DNA from: an uncultured Paracoccaceae bacterium
Lineage (GTDB): Bacteria; Pseudomonadota; Alphaproteobacteria; Rhodobacterales; Rhodobacteraceae
Assembly: GCA_947489445.1 (NCBI GenBank)
Contig: CANLDN010000005.1
Location: 124,001 to 188,000, forward strand
Direction of reading: 5' to 3'
DNA length: 64,000 nt
Part shown: positions 10,067-17,565 of the stretch, piece by piece
How positions within the stretch are numbered: position 1 is the stretch's first letter
How the letters are laid out: each line of letters starts with the position of its first letter
Notes under the pieces: generated by a model
The model's input: the letters and a program-made list of their open reading frames with translations, nothing else
Told to the model about the DNA's origin: nothing
Database searches by the model: none
Translations under genes and position numbers: made by a program

Positions 10067-10259
10067 TCACGTCCTTCGCTTTGTCGGGAAATGCGGCCAG
10101 TAACTCATCCAAACGACCCCGCCCCATCGGGGCGCTGACCTTGGTCAGCCCAAGCATGATCTGCAACTCAATCGGGGTCAGCGCCCAAAACTCGCGGGGG
10201 GTCAGGCGTAAGCCATGCAACCCGGCGGACATCAGCCCCGACCAATCCAAACCGATCAT
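10056..10259 (-). CDS. GTA g10.1, small tail assembly protein (Rcc01693-like)
   Basis: 67 residues with the family pattern DWSGLMSAGLHGLRLTPREFWALTPIEL, placed exactly between g10 and the tape measure gene as in R. capsulatus. It overlaps both neighbours (4 bp and 11 bp). It probably acts with g10 as a tail assembly chaperone, like the G/GT pair of lambda; that role is inferred from position. Confidence 0.88.
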   Translation of the reverse strand: MIGLDWSGLMSAGLHGLRLTPREFWALTPIELQIMLGLTKVSAPMGRGRLDELLAAFPDKAKDVNDG

Positions 10260-10570
10260 TTGGGCAGGGCAAACGCGCGCGCCAAAAGTGTGGCCGCAAC
10301 ACGCGCAGCCCCAACCGGCCCGCCGTCAATTTCTGCGGTGATCAGATCAGACGAAGTTCCGGACCAGCCGCCCCCGCGCAGGCCCGCGACAACGACTGCC
10401 ATGACATCCCTGCTGGAAAACGCTCCACCCTCAAACCGGCGGATCAGATCCACCAAAGATCCATCACCCAATGCCGCCTCAAGCTCGGCAAGCGCGCCAA
10501 GGGTTAGCTTGCAGGTATGAGCTGCGCCATCAATCTGTACGACCACCTCTCCCGTCCAAGGGTTTGCCAT
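10256..10570 (-). CDS. GTA g10, tail assembly chaperone family
   Basis: 104 residues: MANPWTGEVVVQIDGAAHTCKLTLGALAELEAALGDGSLVDLIRRFEGG (in short parts) is the GTA-gp10 domain, with a C-terminal half predicted to be helical. The ATG is one base into the stop region of g9 (both meet at 10570), so coupling is tight. Confidence 0.93.
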   Translation of the reverse strand: MANPWTGEVVVQIDGAAHTCKLTLGALAELEAALGDGSLVDLIRRFEGGAFSSRDVMAVVVAGLRGGGWSGTSSDLITAEIDGGPVGAARVAATLLARAFALPK

Positions 10571-10986
10571 CAGATCAATGCCGTAAAGGTCAGCGCACCA
10601 GCAGAGGCGAGCGATAACTCATAAGTCGCTTCACCATTATGCGAGCCCGCGTATTCAACTGACGTAATCTGAAACGGGCCTTCGACGGTACCAAAATCCG
10701 GGATGATCACTTGAAAATCTGGCGTCTCACCATCAAAGAAAATCTGCCGGGCACGCTCGTCCGTCGCCTCGTCCTTGAAAACACCAGAGCCTGAGATTGA
10801 GGCCGTCTTCACGCCTGCCCCGCCCAACAATTCGCGCCATCCACCAGAGCTCTCCAAACTGGTGACATCCACACTTTCCGCATTAAAACTGATCCGCGTT
10901 GCACGCAAACCCGCAGCGGTTTCAAATAATCCATCACCTGTCATGTCGATCTTGACCAGCAGGTCCTTACCGTTCTGTGCAGCCAT
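10570..10986 (-). CDS. GTA g9, major tail tube protein (TP901-1 family)
   Basis: 138 residues. MAAQNGKDLLVKIDMTGDGLFETAAGLRATRISFN and VDVTSLESSGGWRELLGGAGVKTASISGSGVFKD (seen in parts) are the signature of phage major tail proteins of the TP901-1 type; the C-terminus [19 protein letters not shown] also fits. It polymerises into the tail tube. A 27-bp gap separates it from g8. Confidence 0.95.
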   Translation of the reverse strand: MAAQNGKDLLVKIDMTGDGLFETAAGLRATRISFNAESVDVTSLESSGGWRELLGGAGVKTASISGSGVFKDEATDERARQIFFDGETPDFQVIIPDFGTVEGPFQITSVEYAGSHNGEATYELSLASAGALTFTALI

Positions 10987-11013
10987 TACCGTTACTCCTT
11001 TGAAAACTTGGGG

Positions 11014-11427
11014 TTACGTGTCATCCGCGACGCGTGCCCGAAAAATAAGGTTGATCTGGCGGACATCACCCGTGCCAACCCGGGCGGCCTTCGCCTTGTA
11101 GAAATTCAATGACACGAGTGAGCCACGGCTCAACATAAGATCCGCATCCACAAGAGCATCAGACACCGCAGCCGCAGCTGTTTTTGCGGTCGCAAACCCT
11201 GCGCTTTCGGTGACAACCGTCACCGTGAACTCATGCAACGCACCACCGCCGGTCTTGTCAGATGCGTCACGCACATTCTCGGCCCCCAGCACCACGTAAA
11301 GTGGCGGTAACGTGCCCGCGGGCAACGCATCAAAGACCGATGTGCCAACCAAACCGGCAACATTGGTATCGTTAACCAACGTCTGATAAACGGCCGCCTG
11401 CAACGCCGAAGACACCCCATAACTCAT
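11014..11427 (-). CDS. GTA g8, tail terminator protein (DUF3168)
   Basis: 137 residues starting MSYGVSSALQAAVYQTLVND, with LPPLYVVLGAENVRDASDKT and LHEFTVTVVTESAGF, the DUF3168 pattern. It caps the tail during head-tail joining. ATG overlaps the g7 stop by 4 bp. Confidence 0.94.
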   Translation of the reverse strand: MSYGVSSALQAAVYQTLVNDTNVAGLVGTSVFDALPAGTLPPLYVVLGAENVRDASDKTGGGALHEFTVTVVTESAGFATAKTAAAAVSDALVDADLMLSRGSLVSLNFYKAKAARVGTGDVRQINLIFRARVADDT

Positions 11428-11762
11428 GACGCGGTCTCCTCTTGTGCATGGCAGATCAGATAGTGCGCATGCACATCCTGCTCCGACACAGCATTTATAC
11501 TGAAGATGCGTTCACCATCGCGAAACCGCTGGCCAGCAATTGGTCGAGACGGCGCACCAACCGGGGATGCGCGCACCGTTATCCGATAAGGCACACGGGA
11601 TACGGTCGCTGCAAACGCAGCAGCCTCGCGTCCAGTGCCCGGTTTCACTTCAGCCCATAGCGATCCCAATAGCTGCCAATCACTCACATAACCGCCAGCG
11701 CCATCACTGACGCGCAAAGGCGCCTCCAAGGTCAATGATCGGTTTAGATCCGGCGCCTTCAT
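11424..11762 (-). CDS. GTA g7, head closure / head-tail adaptor
   Basis: 112 residues. LNRSLTLEAPLRVSDGAGGY, WQLLGSLWAEVKPGTGRE and ITVRASPVGAPSRPIAGQRF match the phage head-tail joining family (SPP1 gp16-like). It overlaps g6 by 4 bp and g8 by 4 bp. Confidence 0.94.
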   Translation of the reverse strand: MKAPDLNRSLTLEAPLRVSDGAGGYVSDWQLLGSLWAEVKPGTGREAAAFAATVSRVPYRITVRASPVGAPSRPIAGQRFRDGERIFSINAVSEQDVHAHYLICHAQEETAS

Positions 11763-12358
11763 ATCCGACCACCCATGAACAAACGCACAGTGCGATACCG
11801 TTCAATCAACGAAGACACGCCAAATGGCATTGGCGCGGTGCCATGGCTGACATCATGGCGATATTCGTAATAATGGGCCGCCAACAACATGACCGCCTGC
11901 GCAAGATCGGCAGGTAGATCACCCCATTCCGGCCCAAACCCGGCCAACAAACCGATGCGTACGGTACCGTTTACCGGCACATTGGGCAGGCAATTTGAAA
12001 CCGCCTTCAGGCAAGGTCGCTGACTGTCTGGTTCCAGATACCATGCATCACCGTCTGCAAATGTCTCGTCACCATTCATGTCGACCAACATCACGCTCGT
12101 GATTGCGTTGACAGGGGCTACCGGCAGGGGTTGGCGTCGCCCATCACGCCATGCCGTCAGAGTCCAACTGAACTCGCGTTCGATCAGAATCTTGCCCGTC
12201 CGGGCTTCAATCGCGGCAGCAGCAGCGCGCAGATAGCTCTCAAGAACCTGATCCTGAAATCCATCATCCGAAAACCCCGAACCAAGACGCAAATGTTCTT
12301 TGAATTGTGCGACCGGTAGCGCCGATTGCGGCATGGTGGTCTCTTCGACTAACATCAT
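11759..12358 (-). CDS. GTA g6, head-tail connector (adaptor)
   Basis: 199 residues from the ATG at 12358, chosen because TGGAG lies 7 bp upstream; an in-frame open stretch goes further back but enters a structured gap. A second ATG is adjacent. The sequence MPQSALPVAQFKEHLRLGSG with DDGFQDQVLESYLRAAAAAIEART matches the gp6-like connector family; the C-terminal half has AVMLLAAHYYEYRHDV. It forms the ring between portal and tail. Confidence 0.92.
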   Translation of the reverse strand: MMLVEETTMPQSALPVAQFKEHLRLGSGFSDDGFQDQVLESYLRAAAAAIEARTGKILIEREFSWTLTAWRDGRRQPLPVAPVNAITSVMLVDMNGDETFADGDAWYLEPDSQRPCLKAVSNCLPNVPVNGTVRIGLLAGFGPEWGDLPADLAQAVMLLAAHYYEYRHDVSHGTAPMPFGVSSLIERYRTVRLFMGGRI

Positions 12359-12405
12359 GGATTTACTCCAAAAATCACTGATCTTTTGGCCACACTGGAC
12401 CGCTA

Positions 12406-12490
12406 GGCCCCGGACACACAGCTCCCGCATTGCTCGGACGGAAGGGAGCAGCTAGACAATGCGGGATTGCCTCGCGTGCGTCCGGGGGGC
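12406..12490. promoter_or_regulatory. Nested inverted repeats between GTA g6 and the capsid gene
   Basis: The gap between g6 and g5 is 176 bp, the widest inside the structural operon. It contains an outer pair CCCCGGAC (12408-12415) / GTCCGGGG (12480-12487) and an inner perfect 9-bp pair CCCGCATTG (12424-12432) / CAATGCGGG (12457-12465). The transcript could fold into a two-stem structure just after the capsid stop codon. It could act as a partial terminator or an RNA processing and stability element that raises capsid mRNA relative to downstream genes. That role is inference. Confidence 0.55.
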
Positions 12491-12534
12491 AGGCGCTATC
12501 CCTGTGGAACAACGCCCTTTCACAACACAGCCTG

Positions 12535-13716
12535 TTAGCTGGTCGCGAACTTCAATAGCTTGATGGCACCAAAGTCGCTGACAGCACCGCCAACACGCTT
12601 GGTGGCATAAAACAGAACATGCGGCTTGGCCGAAAACGGATCCCGCAACACGCGCAGATCAGGGCGTTCAGCGACAGTGTAGCCTGCGTTGAAATCACCA
12701 AAGGCAATCGCCATGGTATCATCCGCGATGTCGGGCATGTCCTCGGCGATCAGCACGCGATACCCCATCAGACGAGCAGGCTCGCCCACAGCCAAACCGT
12801 CGACCCAAACAAAACGACCATCTGCGTCCTTCAACTTGCGGACTTGGCCTGCGGTTTTGGAATTCATCACAAACGTTGCGTTGGCACGGTATTCAGCACC
12901 TAACGAATAAACCAGATCGACGATCGCGTCGGCACGTGTGATCCCACCAGCGGTGCCGGATGGCACATAACCGACACTGCCCCAGGTCCAGCTTTCGTTG
13001 TCAACCGTCGGATAGGTCAACAGACCGGTGGGCTTGTCCACGCCGTCACCATTCAGGAACGCGCTGGCCTCGGACCGCGCAAATTTGTCGGCAATCCGGC
13101 CAGCCAGCCAACCCTCAATGTCAAAAGCACTGTCATCCAGCAGACGTTGCGATGCCTTCGGCAAAGCAGACAGTTCATGCAGAGGGATGGAAATCCGATC
13201 AATCTGCGGCGTATCAGTTTCAACCGAAGGACCAGCCTCAGTCGCCCAACCGGCACCAATTTCGGACCGGTCAACCAGCACATCGTACGATGTCGCATCC
13301 ACGTTCACGACATTGGCAATGGCGCGGATCGAGGCAGTAGAACTTAGCGTGCTCTGGATGGTTTCTGCCGTCTGTGGATCCACCAAATATCCACCGTCAG
13401 CGGCAATCGACGTGTTCAGCGCCTTACCTTCCATCTCCAACCCCCGCAGCGCATCATCATCACCTGAGCGCAGATAAGCAGCAAAGGCCTTCTGATGCGG
13501 TGCATCTTCATTTGCTGCAGTCGCCAACGCAGGGCGGGCATTCATCATTGATTTTCGATCCAGCTTATTCATCCGGTCATCCTGTTTTTGAAGTTTGGCA
13601 TTCACGCCGTGGGAAAAGTCTTTGAAATCGCTCATGAACCCGGCAATGGCAGTGTTCAGTTCCTGGGCCGGAGACACGTCTTCCCCGACCCGAGAATCTC
13701 TCTCAGTCTTACTCAT
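12535..13716 (-). CDS. GTA g5, major capsid protein (HK97 fold)
   Basis: 393 residues from ATG 13716 (AAAGGA about 10 bp upstream). Residues 1 to about 110 form the charged N-terminal scaffold-like region (LNTAIAGFMSDFKDFSHGVN, KLQKQDDRMNKLDRK), which is removed during maturation in GTA. The rest is the HK97 capsid domain: GGYLVDPQTAETIQSTLS, LHELSALPKASQRLLDDSAF, ASAFLNGDGVDKPTGLL and VERPDLRVLRDPFSAKPHV-like C-terminus ending in FGAIKLLKFATS. It is followed by a structured 176-bp gap. Confidence 0.97.
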   Translation of the reverse strand: MSKTERDSRVGEDVSPAQELNTAIAGFMSDFKDFSHGVNAKLQKQDDRMNKLDRKSMMNARPALATAANEDAPHQKAFAAYLRSGDDDALRGLEMEGKALNTSIAADGGYLVDPQTAETIQSTLSSTASIRAIANVVNVDATSYDVLVDRSEIGAGWATEAGPSVETDTPQIDRISIPLHELSALPKASQRLLDDSAFDIEGWLAGRIADKFARSEASAFLNGDGVDKPTGLLTYPTVDNESWTWGSVGYVPSGTAGGITRADAIVDLVYSLGAEYRANATFVMNSKTAGQVRKLKDADGRFVWVDGLAVGEPARLMGYRVLIAEDMPDIADDTMAIAFGDFNAGYTVAERPDLRVLRDPFSAKPHVLFYATKRVGGAVSDFGAIKLLKFATS

Positions 13717-13748
13717 CAATCGTTCCTTTGATCGTGGTGTGGCCGGAC

Positions 13749-14279
13749 TTAGTCCCGCGCCATCAGACTACGCGCACTTTCAAATGCTGCAGCCAAATCA
13801 CGCATCATGGCGGCTGCAGGGTCATCCCCTTTCGCCCCCACACGCGCATCAGGAAGCATGGGAAAAGTGACCAACGACACCTCCCAAAGTTCCAGCTCGG
13901 ACAAAAGACGTCCGCCTTTGTCATCCTTGCGGGCCTTAACGGTGCGATAACCAATCGACAGGCCATCAATCGCCCCAGCTCCAATCAGCGATGCAGCTTC
14001 ACGTCCCTTCGCCACGTCCGTCAACAACCGGCCCTTGACCCAAAGACCCTTGGCATCTTCGCGTACCTCATCCCAAACACCAATCGGCTGTGCGGGATCA
14101 TGTTGCCAAAGCATCTTGATCGAACGGTCCTTCGACAATGACGCAGCGTAGGCCCCCTTCTCCACCGTGTCGCCGCCTTGATCGGACTTACCAAATAGCG
14201 ACGCATATCCGCTGATGATCGTGCCATCCGTCACCGTGACATCTGCACCAATCGCACAAAACTTGTGTTCCAAACTCAT
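13749..14279 (-). CDS. GTA g4, prohead protease (HK97 family)
   Basis: 176 residues. The family pattern is clear: ISGYASLFGKSDQGGDTVEKGAY, KMLWQHDPAQPIGVW (histidine of the active site) and AIDGLSIGYRTVKAR (serine), then LWEVSLVTFPMLPDARV. It cleaves the capsid N-terminal domain. ATG overlaps the stop of g3.5 by 4 bp. Confidence 0.96.
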   Translation of the reverse strand: MSLEHKFCAIGADVTVTDGTIISGYASLFGKSDQGGDTVEKGAYAASLSKDRSIKMLWQHDPAQPIGVWDEVREDAKGLWVKGRLLTDVAKGREAASLIGAGAIDGLSIGYRTVKARKDDKGGRLLSELELWEVSLVTFPMLPDARVGAKGDDPAAAMMRDLAAAFESARSLMARD

Positions 14280-14488
14280 AGGGGTCTCCCACTCAGCGCT
14301 TTGACAATTTCAAAAACCAACAATCCCGCGCAACCGCACACAATCAGCCAAATCTGCCACTCGAGCCGGGACACCATGAACTCAATGCGACCCAACCGGA
14401 TGTCCACCTGAGCAAACCAAAAGTCAGAAACCGGTGGCGGCACATGATCACGCGGCTTGCCCTTCAAATCGACAATTTTATTGTCCAT
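14276..14488 (-). CDS. GTA g3.5, small membrane-anchored protein
   Basis: 70 residues from ATG 14488 (MDNKIVDLKGKPRDHVPPP); it overlaps the end of the portal gene by 11 bp. Residues about 43-62 (WQIWLIVCGCAGLLVFEIVK) make one transmembrane helix. A small ORF occupies this place in other GTA clusters; its role is not established. The longer in-frame extension to 14536 lies fully inside the portal gene and is not used. Confidence 0.82.
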   Translation of the reverse strand: MDNKIVDLKGKPRDHVPPPVSDFWFAQVDIRLGRIEFMVSRLEWQIWLIVCGCAGLLVFEIVKALSGRPL

Positions 14489-15659
14489 CACCCACCTCCA
14501 ATGCGGGCAGGCCAAGCAAGGTACGCTTTTCTCCATCCGTCAGAAAGGCCGCCTCACTCACCCTGCGCCATTGCGCATCGCGCTCCGCAGACAGCGCGGA
14601 GATCTGATCCAGATCCGGGCGCAATTCAATCCGCTCACCCGAGAAGTCAGACAACCAATCCGCAATTGCAGACATCACGCGACTGGCCAGCGGCAATATG
14701 GTCAGGCGATAAAAGGCACGGTTCGCTTCTTGATAGTTTGCATAGGTTGCATCACCAGGAATGCCTAACAGCATTGGTGGCACACCAAATGCCACCGCAA
14801 TCTCGCGGGCGGCAGCCTCCTTGGTCTTCTGAAATTCCATATCCGAAGGCGAGAACCCCATCGGCTTCCAATCCAGCCCGCCTTCCAGCAACATCGGTCG
14901 ACCCGCATTCCGGGCACCCTGATGCTGCGTTTCCATCTCGCTCAACAAACGATCATACTGATCGGCACTCAACGATGCCTGACCATCCGCCCCGCGATAG
15001 ACAATGGCGCCTGATGGACGGGCCGCATTGTCCAGTAACGCCTTCGACCAACGCGATGCGGCATTGTGCACGTCAATAGCACTCGCAGCTGCCTGCAGAG
15101 CAGAAAAACCATAGTGATCATCTTGCGGATGAAAGCTTTTGATATGGCAGATCGGGCTCAAACCCTCTGCCACAGCAAAGCGATGCTTGCGACCGTTCAC
15201 ATTGTACTCGTAGGCTGCGGGCCAACCATCCGCACCCGGCACAACGGCCATTCGGTCCGACCGCAATACATGCATCTCAACCGGTAGCGCATCATCTGCA
15301 ACAGCTTCCAGATATCCGTTACCGGTCAGTAATATCTGACCAAATAGCGCTTCCAGTAATTCCGCGCGGCCTTGTCCCCCATTGGGGCGGGCAAGCAGGG
15401 TCTGGACCGGGTGCGTATCATAACGACGCTCTGCATCCTGTAGCACGACAGGCAACGCTGCTGCTGCCTCGGCAATCAACTTGACCGCACGAAATCCAAT
15501 CGGGTTGCCTGTAAAGCCCGCGCGCGTCAACGACACAACGTCGCGCGGGCTCCACGCCACACGGCCAGCACCCTGCATCGCAATCACGCGCCCTGTCGCC
15601 GAGGCCTTGATCTCGGTAACAGGGGCGACCGACTTCGCACGGTTTAAAAAGTCAAACAT
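14478..15659 (-). CDS. GTA g3, portal protein
   Basis: 393 residues from ATG 15659, preceded by GAGGAGTTTTGG. The HK97-type portal pattern is plain: GNPIGFRAVKLIAEAAAALP, LLARPNGGQGRAELLEALF, LTGNGYLEAV, GFSALQAAASAIDVHNAA and FGVPPMLLGIPGDATYANYQEANRAFY (in parts). It forms the dodecameric DNA channel. It ends at LPALEVGDGQ. Confidence 0.97.
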   Translation of the reverse strand: MFDFLNRAKSVAPVTEIKASATGRVIAMQGAGRVAWSPRDVVSLTRAGFTGNPIGFRAVKLIAEAAAALPVVLQDAERRYDTHPVQTLLARPNGGQGRAELLEALFGQILLTGNGYLEAVADDALPVEMHVLRSDRMAVVPGADGWPAAYEYNVNGRKHRFAVAEGLSPICHIKSFHPQDDHYGFSALQAAASAIDVHNAASRWSKALLDNAARPSGAIVYRGADGQASLSADQYDRLLSEMETQHQGARNAGRPMLLEGGLDWKPMGFSPSDMEFQKTKEAAAREIAVAFGVPPMLLGIPGDATYANYQEANRAFYRLTILPLASRVMSAIADWLSDFSGERIELRPDLDQISALSAERDAQWRRVSEAAFLTDGEKRTLLGLPALEVGDGQ

Positions 15660-15781
15660 CCAAAACTCCTCGATGCCGGTCAGTGGCGACCGTTTGCGAT
15701 CCATGAAAAACAATATCGGGGACAGGTCTTACGAAGCTGCGACAGGTGCGTACGGTCCCCCACGCAACACCCATGCCACGA

Positions 15782-17110
15782 TCAGCCAAGCCCACGTATC
15801 TTGGGGTTCCGCCACTTTGCAGAAGGCTCAATCATCAGATCATGCAAGGCCCAGACAAGCGCATCCACGCGGTCGGGCGACCCCTTGCCTTCAAACCCCT
15901 GCGTCGTCATCTGACACATCTGATCCTCTAGGGCGCCAAGCCCACGCGCGTGAAACACGCGCTCCTGCTCGTACAAGGCCGCTACAGGCTCTGCCCGCGC
16001 CACTTTGCCCCTTGATGCATGAACAGAACGATAGGCGACCAGCGGATCAATCTGGCGTAACACCGCCTCTACCATGTCGCCCCCCTGATTGACCTCAGCA
16101 ACCAACCGGTCAGCCCCATGGCGCGTCATGGCCGCGACCGCCGCCCTGGCCCACTCAGTCGGGCGTGCGGCAGGGATCGACGCATCTTCAACCACATAGG
16201 CACGCCAATCCTGCACAGGCCCGTCCATCACAACGCCAGCAACGACGATGCCGCAATCATCAGACCCCGCATGCGATGTTCCAGGCGGGTCAATTGCCAC
16301 GACAATGCGGGTCAATTTCGGGACCTCCGCCACCTGACAGCTCGCCAATTGTGCCGACCCCCAAAGCGCGCCATCAACATCTTCAAGCATCGCACCTTCG
16401 ATCTCCTGACGACCAAGCGAGGTGCCGCCATAGCGTGCCTCGATCTCTGTTAGAAAACTCTCAGCAAGATTGGCGCGGTTGGCGCGGGTGGGTGCATGGG
16501 TTACGACTGTCGTATCCTGATCGAGCAAATCACGCAGCATGGCTGAACGGCGTGGCGTCGTCGTTACGCAGGCGCGGGGGTTGTCGCCCAACCGCAGACC
16601 GAATTGCAGCATGTCCCACGCATCTCCAGCCCGCCGCCATTTCGCCAACTCATCAGCCCAAACCGCATCAAATTGCGGGCCACGCAAGCTCTCTGGCTCA
16701 TGTGCCGAAAACAACTGTGCCACCCCACCGTTCTTCCAGCGTAGCATTCGGCGACCCGGAATCCATTCAGGCCTACGATCCGGGGGGGAAACAGCCAGAA
16801 TGCCGCTTTCGCCAAACACCATCACTTCGCGCGCCTGCTCAATGGTTTCGGCCACAATCGCAACGCGGCGGGCTTGTCCCGGCGCATCCGGCAACGGGCC
16901 CTCTACAATTGACCGGACCCATTCCGCCCCGGCGCGGGTTTTCCCCGCGCCGCGCCCACCCATGATCACCCAGGTCCGCCATGCCCCCTCAGGCGGCACC
17001 TGATGGGGCATGGCCCAGAACTCAAAAAGATAGGGCAGCGCGGCAAGCTGCGCAGGGGTCAGCATCGACAGGAACTTTGTCTGCCAGGATCGCTGCCCGG
17101 ATGCGATCAA
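15782..17110 (-). CDS. GTA g2, terminase large subunit
   Basis: Packaging ATPase/nuclease. Walker A is WVIMGGRGAGKTRAGAEWVR and the Walker B region FDAVWADELAKWRRAGDAW; the nuclease domain has VVAIDPPGTSHAGSDDCGI and LVAEVNQGGDMVEAVL. Start choice is uncertain: ATG 17065 gives MLTPAQLAALPYLFEFWA, but homologues extend a few residues earlier, and the TTG at 17110 has GGGAG six bases upstream, so 17110 is preferred. The frame stays open to 17188. It overlaps the end of g1 by about 90 bp. Confidence 0.93.
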   Translation of the reverse strand: MIASGQRSWQTKFLSMLTPAQLAALPYLFEFWAMPHQVPPEGAWRTWVIMGGRGAGKTRAGAEWVRSIVEGPLPDAPGQARRVAIVAETIEQAREVMVFGESGILAVSPPDRRPEWIPGRRMLRWKNGGVAQLFSAHEPESLRGPQFDAVWADELAKWRRAGDAWDMLQFGLRLGDNPRACVTTTPRRSAMLRDLLDQDTTVVTHAPTRANRANLAESFLTEIEARYGGTSLGRQEIEGAMLEDVDGALWGSAQLASCQVAEVPKLTRIVVAIDPPGTSHAGSDDCGIVVAGVVMDGPVQDWRAYVVEDASIPAARPTEWARAAVAAMTRHGADRLVAEVNQGGDMVEAVLRQIDPLVAYRSVHASRGKVARAEPVAALYEQERVFHARGLGALEDQMCQMTTQGFEGKGSPDRVDALVWALHDLMIEPSAKWRNPKIRGLG

Positions 17111-17402
17111 GCTGGCTCCCGATCTCAGCGCGAATTGCTTCGAAATCGAATTCAGTGCCACCTGCGACGTGATCTTGATGGTCATCAAAAGCCTCCTCGG
17201 CTGCCAGCACCTTTAGATGTGCCGACTGTAATTCATTCAGTTTCGCAATAACGGCTTTAGGGGTATGCCCATCCGGCACACCAATGGCTTGGATCATCTG
17301 ATCCAGTACCTGCCGGATACTTACAAATAGTCGGGTAATTTCTGCCACGCGGAGCGCAGCTTCGTCAGAGTCCTCAGGACCCATTTCGTTCAATTCATTC
17401 AT
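17022..17402 (-). CDS. GTA g1, terminase small subunit-like protein
   Basis: 126 residues, first gene of the GTA operon. It is mostly helical with AEITRLFVSIRQVLDQMIQAIG and KAVIAKLNELQSAHLKVLAAEEAF, then FDFEAIRAEIGSQLDRIRAAIL. In R. capsulatus the equivalent gene encodes the small terminase that feeds DNA to g2 and has lost sequence-specific pac recognition. The pattern and position fit well. Candidate promoter elements lie 70-105 bp upstream. Confidence 0.9.
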   Translation of the reverse strand: MNELNEMGPEDSDEAALRVAEITRLFVSIRQVLDQMIQAIGVPDGHTPKAVIAKLNELQSAHLKVLAAEEAFDDHQDHVAGGTEFDFEAIRAEIGSQLDRIRAAILADKVPVDADPCAACRAALSF

Positions 17403-17472
17403 GATATCGTGGCCTGTAAGGATACTTCCGTTACAGTCGAGCGACAGGAAATTCCCGTCGTCTAGCCAGCAA

Positions 17473-17503
17473 AAACTACCCGACTAGGCCAAAAAAAGTC
17501 AAT
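17473..17503 (-). promoter_or_regulatory. Candidate promoter of the GTA operon
   Basis: Read on the minus strand, TTGACT (17497-17502) is followed after 17 bp by GTAGTT, or after 18 bp by TAGTTT (17473-17478). This lies 71-100 bp before the g1 ATG, in the only sizeable gap upstream of the cluster. The -10 match is poor, as expected for an activator-dependent promoter (GafA in R. capsulatus), so the call is tentative. Confidence 0.35.
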
Positions 17504-17542
17504 CAATCAAGGGTTGTGGGTCGGACGGCACATTTATGTTTC

Positions 17543-17565
17543 GTTAACATTTACAAAATGTTAAC
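17543..17565. promoter_or_regulatory. 23-bp perfect palindrome between mltG and GTA g1
   Basis: GTTAACATTT (17543-17552), centre ACA, then AAATGTTAAC (17556-17565). The 10-bp arms match without error. The mltG stop codon lies in the right arm, and the palindrome is about 40 bp upstream of the candidate GTA -35. No T tract follows on the minus strand, so it looks more like a binding site than an intrinsic terminator. It does not have the TTAA-N7-TTAA spacing of CtrA. Confidence 0.5.

Noticed and set aside
3224..17402. Active prophage
   Set aside because: No integrase, repressor, replication or lysis genes and the gene order is that of the GTA cluster, not a temperate phage.
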